This document shows positions 10,715-20,931 of a DNA stretch of 46,089 bases, one piece after another. How positions within the stretch are numbered: position 1 is the stretch's first letter; each line of letters begins with the position of its first letter. The notes under the pieces are model-generated. The model made no database searches and was not told the DNA's origin. It was given only the letters and a program-made list of their open reading frames with translations. The position numbers and the translations under genes are program-made. Source of the stretch: Bondarzewia mesenterica (Eukaryota > Basidiomycota > Agaricomycetes > Russulales > Bondarzewiaceae); contig SGPL01000255.1 of the NCBI GenBank assembly GCA_004802705.1, forward strand, positions 1 to 46,089. Reading direction: 5' to 3'.

Positions 10715-13064
10715 TTAATTCGCCTCTGCGAAGTCGCGAAGGTCCTTGAGCTGCTGCGAGATGGACTCTTTGAACATAGCAATGTCGCTACTGTTCTTGA
10801 CGATGGCTCGGACGGTCTCATCCTTCAGCCGAGCAACCTTCTCGATTTGTTCTCGATATCTGATGTTCGAGCGAATAATATGAGTAAGAACGATGGCCGG
10901 GATGATAGAACTGTACCCACGCAATCTGTAGACCTTGCAAACGAGATTTGACACCAACCCCATGCGCTAGCGCAGCAGTCCTCGCTTGTGCAAGTTCTCT
11001 TTCTAGACGGGCAGCCTCAGCATTGTTTACATGCGCTTCCTGTTGAGCGGCCTACAATCCGTAAATATGATGGTCAGGGAACCAAACCATATAATCCGGT
11101 GTCATAACGTCGGCTCACCTCCCGTAGCTCCTCAGCTTGTTCGTTCAAGGCTCCTACCTTCTTCTCGATCTCGTGAATTTCCTCCTCCATATTCTCGCAT
11201 TCCAACACCAACTGATCGAGGTCGTTATCGACCTTAATCCGCTCGCTCTCTATGTTCGCCCGCTCATTCCGCTTTGACTCTGCTATTCCGCTCAGCGTGG
11301 GTTTGATTACGCGTCGAATGTCTGCGCCTAACAGCAATTGCTGCGGATTTGATGCAGCGGTATTCAATTCCAGCGTGAGATCAATGTCTTCATAGGGACG
11401 AGGCAATGGGGGGAAAAGTCCGAGGGTGGAAAGGAGATTTGTATAAGCATCTAAAGCTTCCTCCGCCGCAGAAGCGCGATTGGTGACGGTAACCTCGAGA
11501 GACAATATGAGTTTGCTGGATTCCGCTATCTTGTGTCTGAGGTCCTCCAAGTTTCGGGAAAGTTGTTCATGCTCTGTGTTCATGCGGATGACTTCCTCAG
11601 GAGACAAATTTTGTTCCCGTACGATATCGGACAATTTTCCTTGCTCTGCCTTGACCTCCTCCAGATAATTCGCTGCGGGGTTGGACTTCAGACCTCATAA
11701 TAAAGCATGCAAATATATTATCTTACCTCGCATTGCTAGTTCCGCCTTCTCCTTAGCGATGGAGTCAATCAGTTTCTTTTTCCTTCCTTCCCAACGAGTT
11801 ATGACTTGTTGAAACTTCTCGCGATCCCGTTTCAACGATTTGTTTGTGTCCTGAAGCTTCTCGATCGGGGGCTTACGGCAGCTTGTCAGATTGGCTCGGA
11901 TGCAAAAGTTCATGGATACGAATACTGACTGCCTCCGACATCAACCTCGCGTACTCAATCTGCGCATCATTGAGTAGCTTCTTCTGCTCTTCCAACTCCA
12001 TCAGGACACTCTCGTTCTTCTTATCTACAATCTATCAGAATTGGATGGCACATGACATTGCATCGCTGCTTACCGTATCGAGCCTCCAGTGCCCTCTCCT
12101 GAGCACTGTAATCATCTACGCCTGACAAGAAGACCTCGTAGGCTTCACTGTAATGTTCAAACGCAAGCGTGTTATGGTGGTGCTGGTCGTCGAATATATC
12201 TGGCACATCGACGGAGTCCAACAAAGTCCAGTGCATGCTTTCTAAATAGTGCAGTCTACCCTAAAACATAACATAAAATCAGTCAGATTTGCGTGCAGAC
12301 GAATAGCTCACCTTGCACATCATGGCCAGCCAATGCAAGACACCTAGGAGAGCCGGCCACGAATGCATACTAGCAGGTGCAGCTAGCCACTTAGTGTCCA
12401 ACTGATTGACGAAGGGGTATTGAAGAGCCTTCAGAGCTGGAAGGAACTCATCTTCGAATCTCAATTTGGGGTCAAATGGGTAATTCCCATCGAGCAGTAA
12501 AACGAGATGATTGAAGATACCGCGATAGTCCCTCCCATTGATGCTTATTAATGTCTGCATAGAGATGTCGTAAGATGTGCTTTGCAGCAAAGCGAATATG
12601 TCTTGTCGCATTTTGCTTTGATACTGTCGCTCTCGAAGAGGTCGGGTGTCCTTTCCGACTTGGGTAGTTGTTGGTGGAGGCATGCCTCCACCCCACACGG
12701 ATCCACGCCGAGCACTGCTACAAGCCATTAAAGAATCAAGTTGATATGTCACCAAGAAATAAGAAGTCCCTTCAGGCAGGGGTGGTACGCACCTAGTAAG
12801 CGGCGTCCGTCCGTAATTAGACTTTGAAGCACTAGCCAGCAAAGGATTGACATTCTGGGAGCGATACAGAGATTGTCGTGGATTCGTTGATGGGGGAGCC
12901 ATAGCTGGTGGAGGATATGGACCTCGTAGAGCTGGGCCTGCCATAGACATGCGCATGCCTGATGCAGGTTTCTTCGCAGTGGACATAGGTATTCCTGTGC
13001 GAGAGGCACCAAGTATATCTGGGTTTGGTGGCTGCATGGTGAAACGGCGCCCTGAGTCGGCCAT
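10715..13064 (-). CDS. NDC80: Kinetochore protein NDC80 (HEC1)
   Basis: Core microtubule-binding subunit of the outer-kinetochore Ndc80 complex, partnered by NUF2, SPC24 and SPC25. Exons: 12793-13064, 12312-12717, 12074-12260, 11930-12024, 11727-11871, 11119-11672, 10921-11051, 10715-10859; 644 residues, close to human HEC1. A basic Ser/Arg/Pro-rich tail (residues 1-90) precedes the calponin-homology region (RDYRGIFNHLVLLLDGNYPF, then FVNQLDTKWLAAPASMHSWP and LLGVLHWLAMM). The rest is long coiled coil (EEVIRMNTEHEQLSRNLEDL and onwards), ending FKESISQQLKDLRDFAEAN. Upstream TTG codons are in frame, but the ATG at 13064 is the first true start. Intron 4 (donor GTCAGT) and intron 7 (donor GTGGGT) have weak donors but exact frames. 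The shared promoter with MOG1 has two ACGCGT boxes 11 bp apart. Confidence 0.96.
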
Positions 13065-13370
13065 CGTCAATGTCGGATGCCGCGCAGGCAGCGACTCGCA
13101 GTCGACGTTGAATGAATGAAAACGCGTGACGAACGCGTCTGCCTGCCGGCGACTCCCCAGCTGATGTCTGTCACCGAACTTGTGACCTGTGTAGAACTCA
13201 CTGGCATTAAACCCAGCCTGTAACTTTTCGCCAAATTGACAATACTCAATTGGCGGTGACTTCCTCGGAACTGCTGTGGGATATTCAACGAAAAAAGACG
13301 TAGGTAAGATGTTAACTGAGTGTCGTTAACTGTTGAGTTATTGCCAGTAACTCTCAAAATCACAGCAAGA
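13065..13370. promoter_or_regulatory. NDC80/MOG1 divergent promoter with paired MCB boxes
   Basis: Two ACGCGT hexamers lie at 13122-13127 and 13133-13138, 58-74 bp upstream of the NDC80 start. In yeasts and many fungi ACGCGT is the MCB site bound by the MBF (Mbp1/Swi6-type) G1/S factor. The repeated GTTAAC-like elements at 13315-13335 are nearer MOG1. Binding is inference; the sequence shows only the motifs and their tight spacing. Confidence 0.5.
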
Positions 13371-14045
13371 ATGTCTAATTTCGTGTACTTCGAGCCGCCT
13401 ACTGCTACAACAAATCTCTTCGGGGGCGCTATCACTGCCCTCCTTCCGCCTGGGATCGTGGATGCTTCGTATGTTTTTCCGTGATATCTCGCTGGGATAC
13501 AAGCCAACGTAACTCTAGCCTCTTCCGTCAAATTCCTGACAATCAGGAGATTTTCTTGTATCCCAACTCCAGTATCAGCATCGTCGTTGAGATTCTGCAG
13601 AGAGCTGAGCCGAACGATCTATGTGAAGCGGTCAAGTTCGCTCTATGACAGCCCCAACCGTCGCTTTGGCCTGATCTACTCTCTTTGCCTTTCTCCTAGA
13701 TTTCATTTCGACTCCTTGGCTCAGGATAACTCCGCTCAGATGAGCTCTGTCTCCGAGGTCACCATTTTGGAGAGTACAGGCGACAATACACCCTCGCCAG
13801 TCATCCTCCATGGCAGACAACTAGTCTCAAAGTTCAATCAGGTCAACGCAGATGACGTGCGAATTCTTATGGCACTTTACAGAGTAGAGACAAAAGGAGT
13901 CGACGTGATGCTAACCATGAACGTCCCTGTGACAGCAGCCTCTGATTCGGGAGCTGTTGGAGAAGAAGGTTTCAACGCAGTCAAGGGAGATTTCGAAAGT
14001 GTGGCACGCTCGTTGCGCATCGTAGATGTCGGGCTCTTTGTATGA
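13371..14045 (+). CDS. MOG1: Mog1-like Ran-binding protein
   Basis: Mog1 binds Ran GTPase, promotes nucleotide release and supports nuclear protein import. Exons 13371-13468, 13519-13635 and 13700-14045 give 186 residues, the normal length. The N-terminal family motif is clear: LFGGAITALLPPGIVDAS, followed across the intron by FRQIPDNQEIFLYPNSSISI and VVEILQRAEPND. The C-terminal half contains SVSEVTILESTG and DDVRILMALYRVETKGVDVM, then AVKGDFESVARSLRIVDVGL. The start is the only ATG that gives the conserved MSNFVYF opening. It is divergent from NDC80 and converges on the ATG38-like gene. XPO1, another Ran-dependent transport factor, lies about 17 kb away. Confidence 0.9.
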
Positions 14046-14825
14046 AGGGAGAGAAGTATTGTCAATGTGTCCTTTTGAACAAAATGTAATTTAATCACCA
14101 GAATCACTTCCAGACTTCAAGTATGTTTTTCCCGTACTAAGCTTGATTTTTACTCACTCGATCAGTCTATAGAATCGCTTTTTTCTGCACCTCAATCACA
14201 GTTATAGCATTTCTCTGCAATTCCCATCGTGCAAACGGGACATTCTATCCATTTGGAACTCCAGGGAAGACACGTTATCGTTCAACGATCGTACGACGGG
14301 CTTTGATAACAATTAATCCCCGTCTGATTCAACACTATACGATTTTTCAGGCAACCCTTGGTTGACCATTCCGGCTTTCCTGCCGGACGAAGACTGAAAT
14401 CCGAGTGTTCATCGTCCTTAGTGCATCGATGCATGAACTCTTCGCACAGTGTCTGCCCTTCTTATCAGGTAACAGTTATTTTCTGTCCGATTGTTTGAAG
14501 GCAGAGTAACACACGGCCATTATTAACGGAAGCCATTAGTCTCGCAACCATACGTACTATTAGGCCGTACGGCCAAGTTCATTAGTGAGCTTTTCCAGTA
14601 AGGTTAGTTTTGCCTTTCGTGATCTCACAAAGAAGGCATAGACGTATATACACAGTGTCCAAACACAATAAAGGTATATGTAAGTTGGAACTATTGATAC
14701 AACATAACTTTTGGTGAAGAGAACAGTGTCATACCAGGGGTGGACAAAGATAGCGCAACTGGTATGGACCGTGTCACGTCCGACATCGCGACGAATCTGC
14801 TCTCTCCTCGGATGTGGCAACCGCT
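14046..14825. other. Intergenic region between convergent MOG1 and ATG38-like genes
   Basis: No gene was identified in this 780 bp. ORFs are short (at most 89 codons), overlap on both strands and lack recognisable motifs. The region contains several short AT-rich patches that could hold the two 3' UTRs and polyadenylation signals. Confidence 0.4.
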
Positions 14826-16495
14826 TCAAGCATGTTGTTCATCCTGCTCGTCCTCAGCTTCAGGTTCCTCATCAATGCGTTCATGCACGGGAGAATTATG
14901 AGCATCAGCAGCAGCTCTTGCTTCACGCTTGCGCTTCGCCGACTCCTTCAACTTATCCCAGCGCTCACGGAATTTCGCAATCATTGTTTTCTGTAGACAG
15001 ATCATACGCTCAACACTCTTCCGCAGACATGAAGCCGGGAAATTATGACGCACCTGCTTCTCGTTCTCCACGCGCACGGTTCGTACTTCTTCTTCGAGCT
15101 CTCTGATGCGGCGTAGAAGCTGTGGCTCTCTATCCCGTCCAGGATTTACTGGTACCATGGGTGACGGCGTTGGAACCAAGCCCAAGTTCAGACTGTTCAG
15201 ATCAAATGCCGATTGGCCTTGCCGCTGGGACATGAGCGATGCGCCCATGGCACGTTGTGCCTGTTTTGTATGCAAGTCAGTCTTTCCAAGACAAATGAAA
15301 AACAAAGTTGTAGTACTTCTCTGCGGGCGAGGACGATGTTGTCGCGCAGCTGCTGATCCTGCTCCCTACGCAGCTTCAATTGCTGTTCCGCGGCTTCTAG
15401 CTGCCCTTGTGTCGCTTCCAAGTCAGATCTAAGAGCGACAATCTCCTTTTTGAGTGTTGACGGCGAAGGCTCAGATTTCGAGGGAATCATGCAAAACGAA
15501 TCAGATGAGTCGTAATCTGTGGCATGATGAACATACGTAGGCATAGATGATATCGACCGCTTATACTCACCTTCGTCCACGATCTCATCGAAATCGTTTC
15601 GCAGATCGACAACTGACTGTTTAATCCTTGTCGACTTCGCCATTCCGCGGCCAACATCTCCATCATACGCCGTAGCAAAGGAGTTATCAGGTGACAATAG
15701 CCTGGACTGCCCTTTGACAAGACCTCGACGAGATCGGCTGGCGTCTTCGTAGTCTGTGTCACTACCGCCACTCCCTTCTCTCCCCAAAGCTCTGCGTGAT
15801 GACTCTGGCAACCCCAGGGACGCCGTCGCAAAACCGACTGGCTGAGATAGATGATCAAGCACTTCCATGGCTTTCCAAAAGGTATTGAATGCATCTCCAG
15901 CATCCGCTGACTGTGGACAAGCGATTTCCAGTCTGATCAGCAGGTTTAAGAGAAATAACTGCGCACCTGCTGACCAAGAAGCATGAAAGACTCGTCTACC
16001 GTGTGTTGGGAGTCTGACATCCGCCCTCGCATGTGTGGTGGGGGTGAGGGTGAAAGTCGAGAAGCTAGATGGGTAGGGACGGATGGGGGACGGGGAATAG
16101 ATGGCTTCTGGGGCAGCGAGGGATCAACTCCGTCTTCCTTCAATTTTTCTATCCGTCTGAGCAGCTCCTTTCCCGCCCTACTGTGCTCATTGTAGAGCAT
16201 GTGCAATGTTCGCTTGGCCTAATTCCCTCGCGTGAGTATAGAATATCACGGACGGACCAAAACCTAAGGAAGACACGCAACATTTTCATCGTTGGACGAG
16301 TCAATGCAGGCTTGAAATGCCGCAGCCGCTTTCTCGTGCTCCTCTGAAGCAGGAATTAGTAGTCCTTGTACTAGGAAATCGTCTGCATTGGCAGCATGTT
16401 GATGAGCCTGTGCGAGCGAGCGTTTCAGTTCTCTGCCACAATCGGTGACGTACGAGCACAATTACCCCGTTCAACGTCGAGGGCGTGGAAGACAT
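14826..16495 (-). CDS. Probable Atg38/NRBF2-like protein (MIT domain plus coiled coil)
   Basis: Atg38/NRBF2 joins the autophagy-specific PI3-kinase complex I through an N-terminal MIT domain and a coiled coil. Exons: 16476-16495 (tentative), 16282-16432, 15967-16218, 15571-15910, 15317-15516, 15054-15260, 14826-14990; about 444 residues. The MIT-like part is LAQAHQHAANADDFLVQGLL, IPASEEHEKAAAAFQACIDS, then AKRTLHMLYNEHSRAGKELL. A Pro/Ser-rich linker, an acidic stretch and two coiled-coil segments follow (STLKKEIVALRSDLEATQGQ; RRIRELEEEVRTVRVENEKQ), ending with a basic helix and acidic tail. The first exon depends on a weak GTTGAA donor and is the least certain part. The family name rests on the MIT pattern and architecture, not on a search; other MIT/coiled-coil proteins are possible. 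Confidence 0.68.
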
Positions 16496-17083
16496 GGTTC
16501 AGACCAATAGGTGGGCAAGGTCGAATTTTGGGGAGAACTTCAATGAACGTTTTGCCTATAAGATATCGGAATGCTCGGTATAGCTGAACAGATCCCCAGA
16601 TATATACAGAACGAGGTGCATCAGGCACTGTGCCACGGCTCACGATAGCCACCAGGCTTACGTCAAGCCGAAATGGCCCAAACCGCACGTACTTACTACT
16701 ACTTACTATGGACTGCGAATATACTACACGAATACCGACAGAAATCCGGGTGATAATAAATAATTGAAGATCACATTTACATGGCTGTACTGAGATAGTA
16801 CGATTGTTCGCCGGATTAGAAACTGGACTAGCAGCTGGAACGCAGTCGTAAATATTCCGACTGCTTAGTCCAAGAACTGTTCAGCAAATCGCATGATGGT
16901 AGGAAACCATAAATCAGTCGGTCGGCCAGTCTGGTCATTGAAAAGCAGTATAAGATACGGCTGACAGTTGATCGTGCCATAGCTACCCCTCATTCGTCCG
17001 CACTACATTCACCATGGTTCATGTAAAACGCTTCCTTGAGAAAAGAGGACGAAAATGTCAGTGGACCGGAAGACATCCCGCAG
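16496..17083. other. Divergent intergenic region (ATG38-like / NPF-motif gene)
   Basis: A 588 bp stretch between two genes starting in opposite directions. Nothing coding was supported: an 87-codon minus-strand frame from 16688 lacks motifs, and an ATG at 17014 opens a basic 25-codon frame that cannot be joined in phase to the next exon. It probably holds both promoters. Confidence 0.4.
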
Positions 17084-18074
17084 ATGGAGGTAAGTAGACC
17101 AACCAACATATAGAGTCACAGGCGCTCATTGGGCTACAGTCCGAGGCCGAGGGCATGCGGGAAAAGTGCGTGTTGATGGCAGAGAATGACTGGGACATCA
17201 TAGAAGACAGTGTGGTATGTCGCCCCCATCCCGCTACCCATAAAGTCTCCACAAGATGTCTGCTGACTAGAGAAAACGTAGGCCGTGAAGCAACAGAAAG
17301 TGAACGGGCCCTTCCTGGTGAGTTTCCTTGGACAATCTCATCGCAGACGATTACCAACCTGAGCATGACTGGCACCAGACGCTCAGCTTTGAGCTGCCAC
17401 AATATCGGGAACACGGCCTACCACCACCCCCATTCCTGTCACAGATACGAGAGGTTGATTGGAAGATGCATGATGGCGAACCTCCGGACCCAAGCCTAGA
17501 AGGTTCATCAGACCTTGATCGGAACAGCCAGCCGATTCGAAACCCATTCCTCAACACAAATCCTTCAGGAGACACACCGAGCTCTGCAGTCACCACGAAT
17601 CCCTTTGAGGAGAGCATTATCACAACCAGCCTGAGCGTGGGCAACGTGACCGTCCACACACCGCGCATCACCTGCCCTATCGCAGCGTATATAGGGATGC
17701 CAGTGCAAGCGCAGGTCATAAGCCAGACGATTTCGGCCTCAAGACCAAGCACAGATTCGGTTGGGGTTCGCACAGCCGAGCCCAAAATGTCGAGCGACAT
17801 CGTAAGAGCCAGGCAGATGAATGCGGAGGGTGGGAGTCCTTTCTTCGCCTCGAGAATCCGAAAGCTGAGCAAGGTGCGATACTGGTTGCTTACCTTTTCG
17901 TCGAGGGTGCTGACGATCACCAAGCAGACGGAACTCATTGAATTGAAGCGAGAGGATGCCATGCACAGCAGCAAGACGACGTTCGATTATCTTAATGTTG
18001 AGATACCGCACATAGATCTTCCATTCTCAGGAGATACGACGGCGTCGTTGTTGGATACCCCGCGCATAGGATGA
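17084..18074 (+). CDS. Hypothetical protein with two NPF motifs
   Basis: I do not recognise a family. Exons 17084-17089, 17140-17214, 17282-17317, 17379-17873 and 17925-18074 give 253 residues. The first coding exon is just ATGGAG, followed by a consensus GTAAGT donor; this was chosen because only it joins in phase to SEAEGMREKCVLMAENDWDI. Introns 2 and 4 have good branch sites (TGCTGAC, GCTGACG). The middle reads LSFELPQYREHGLPPPPFL; two NPF tripeptides (residues 94-96 and 113-115) stand in a Ser/Thr/Asn-rich linker. NPF motifs bind EH-domain endocytic adaptors, so a trafficking role is possible but is inference. The last intron (51 bp) is stop-free and a multiple of three, and its acceptor is an AAGCAG tandem site, so small isoform differences are possible. 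Confidence 0.6.
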
Positions 18075-18435
18075 GAAGTTAATTCGATACATACGTATCC
18101 ACCGCCTTCTAGTCACCGGCTGCAGATTATTTCTACTGTAGGTCATTTTGGTCAGTCAGGACATTCACGTATGGACGCACCCAGACAAATGATTTCTCCT
18201 CATCTGTAACATCGCTTCTAGTCAGGGTAGAGAAGCCGTACTATATCGTACAAAATTTGAATGTCGAGCGAGGTCGAGTAGGGTCGAGCGTCATGAAACT
18301 TTCGAACGTCGTGGCGATGGACCTCTATGGATTCGTCCACAATAGGGAAGTCCACGGACCTTCCGTTACAGGTCGAAAGCCTTCCGCGACGACATTATAC
18401 AAGCGGCCACTTCTTGCACCTTGTGTTTCAGCGCC
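18075..18435. promoter_or_regulatory. Upstream region of CCT1
   Basis: The 361 bp between the NPF-motif gene stop and the CCT1 start, on the same strand, must hold the 3' end of one and the promoter of the other. No clear TATA box or known motif was seen, and the small ORFs here (60-77 codons) are not convincing. Confidence 0.35.
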
Positions 18436-20516
18436 ATGAGTATGTTCCAACGCGATCCACGGGCAGGTGCTTTCCTCGGAGGCGACAGAGTAAGTGGGCA
18501 GGATATTCGGGATCAGAATGGTACGCCAATTTTGACGATTTTCCCAATAATGAGACCTGAATGCAGCATGTAGTTGTCGCGGCCCAGACGATCGCCAACA
18601 TCGTCAAAAGTTCCCTAGGTCCACTTGGCCTCGATAAAATGCTCGTGGATAATATTGGAGTGCGTCTTTGTCTTTTCTGCAGCAAACGGACATCTTCGAA
18701 CAGACGACCCACAGGAAGTAACGATCTCTAACGACGGCGCGACCATCCTATCTCTTCTGTCTGTTGAACACCCCGCAGGACGAATATTCGTCGATCTTGC
18801 ACAAAAGCAAGACAAAGAAGTTGGTGATGGAACTACCTCGGTAGTGATCGTTGCTGCTGAGCTGCTCAAACGCGCGAATGAGCTTGTGAAGGCTAAGATT
18901 CATCCCACCACCATCATCACTGGGTATAGGCTCGCTTGTAGGGAGGCAGTGAGGTTCATGCAGGATCAGCTCAGTGTTAAGGTTGATCAGTTGGGGAAGG
19001 AGGCATTGATTAATGCAGCTAAGACTAGCATGTCAAGCAAAATCATCGGAGGGTGAGTTCCATTCTTACTGTTATGCGCCAGTATTCATCGCCTCCTATT
19101 TCAGTGATGATGACTTGTTCGCTCCCATGGCCGTTGACGCTATGCTCGCCGTGAAGACGACGAACTCCCGTGGAGAGACGAAGTACCCTGTTAAAGCTGT
19201 CAATGTACTCAAAGCTCACGGACGGAGTGCTAGGGAGTCGGTGTTTGTCAAAGGTTATGCGCTGAATTGCACCGTTGCCAGTCAAGGTGTGTGTCGCCAT
19301 TTACCGAACTTGTTGATCGTGCTTATCTGAATGTTTTGCCTAGCCATGAAAACACGGATTACGAAGGCGAAAATTGCTTGTCTTGACATAGACCTCCGTA
19401 AGACTCGCATGCAACTAGGCGTGCAAATTTTGGTCGATGACCCCAATCAATTGGAGGAAATCCGCAAACGGTATGTCAATCCGATTTTGCTCGGTTTCAA
19501 ATCCTTACTCATAAACGTTGGACGAGAATAGTGAGGCTGATATCACGTTGGAGAGAATTCGTAAGGTTCTCGCCGCGGGTGCCAACGTGGTCTTGACCAC
19601 GAAGGGAATCGATGATCTTGCGCTGAAGGAGTTTGTCGAGGCCGGCGCAATGGCTGTTCGCCGCTGCAGAAAAGAAGATCTGCGCCGCATCGCCAAGGCT
19701 ACCGGCGGTCAGCTCATCTCAAGCCTCGCAAATCTGGAGGGCGACGAGACTTTTGAGGCGAGCTACCTCGGTACTGCGGACGAAGTTGTGCAGGAGCGTA
19801 TCTCGGACGATGAGCTGATTCTGGTGAAGGGAACTAAGGTGGTTAGCTCGGCATCTATCATTCTGCGGGGCGCCAACGACTATATGTTGGATGAGATGGA
19901 GAGAGCCTTGCATGATACGCTGTCTATCATCAAGCGGACGTTGGAGAGTGGGAGCGTTGTGCCAGGTGGTGGTGCTGTTGAGACTGCACTGAGCATCTAC
20001 CTGGAGAACTTCGCAACGACCTTGGTAAGTCGATTCAGGATGGCGCTTGAAAGTGCATTTACGATCTTTTCCTATAGGGTTCTCGTGAGCAACTGGCAAT
20101 CGCTGAATTCGCCAATGCACTTCTCATTATCCCCAAGACTCTCGCTGTGAATGCGGCGAAAGACTCCACAGAGCTCGTTGCCAAGCTACGGTCATACCAC
20201 AACGCTGCACTGAATGCACCAGCTGGGGACCCAAAGAAAGTACTCCTGCGGTACGGACTGGACTTGATGAATGGGGAAGTTCGCGACAACGTGACTGCCG
20301 GTATCCTTGAGCCCACGATGAGTAAAGTCCTGAGCCTTAAGTCTGCATACGAGGCTGCCGTGTCCTTATTGCGGATTGACGACGCAATCCAATGCGTGCC
20401 AGGTGCGTGTTCGGTTTTACATCTCATGAAAGTTAAGAGATACTGATGCGGATTGTGCATTCCTCTATCCTGCCGTTCTAGAGCAAAAAGGAGAGCCAGA
20501 TGCCCATGGTCATTAA
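18436..20516 (+). CDS. TCP1: T-complex protein 1 subunit alpha (CCT1/TCP1), cytosolic group II chaperonin
   Basis: Subunit of the hetero-octameric CCT ring complex that folds actin, tubulin and other proteins using ATP. Exons 18436-18520, 18574-18659, 18715-19052, 19105-19286, 19344-19470, 19532-20024, 20078-20402 and 20482-20516 give 556 residues, the expected size. ATP-site motifs: SNDGATIL (residues 62-69), VGDGTTSVV (from 93), and [12 protein letters not shown] in the C-terminal equatorial part. Alpha-specific segments include [20 protein letters not shown] near the start and [20 protein letters not shown] in the apical domain. The usual NIGDVT is NIGEVT here, formed across the exon 2/3 junction. 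The tail [11 protein letters not shown] is short. All eight exons join in frame with GT-AG introns. Confidence 0.97.
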
Positions 20517-20931
20517 AAGCAGCAGTGTATTTGGACAGTGTAGAGCTAAAAAGTAATCGAAGACCATTCTCCGACGACTTGTTACATTACCGTCTTGGTG
20601 TGCCAGTACATGTCTTGTTCCGTATGAGGAGACAAGACTTCCACGAAAGAGAATTCAGTTGCAGAGCAGGACTTAGCTTCGCGATGATGGACGGCACGGT
20701 CCACAAGGTCCGTGCCTGACCAGATCCATATCACGTGACCGACAGGCGCGGTTCATTTGAAGACGTTCCGTCGAATCTGAAGTGACTCTCCTCTCGACAT
20801 TTTGACCTAACTGCTGGCATTTCTTCTCCACCGCACTGTCTACGCCGATCGCTTTGATTGCACTTCCTACGTCTTGATTTCTGACAATTTATTCCCATCA
20901 CACGGCTCACCTATGTCAGTACTTTGAGGTC
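20517..20931. promoter_or_regulatory. CDC27 upstream region with a TCACGTGA box (20731-20738)
   Basis: The 415 bp between CCT1 and CDC27 contain the palindrome TCACGTGA inside the 10-mer ATCACGTGAC. CACGTG is the core recognised by bHLH factors such as Cbf1. The identical 10-mer occurs again in the XPO1/oxidoreductase promoter at 35369-35378. The region otherwise has only short, unconvincing ORFs. Confidence 0.45.
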
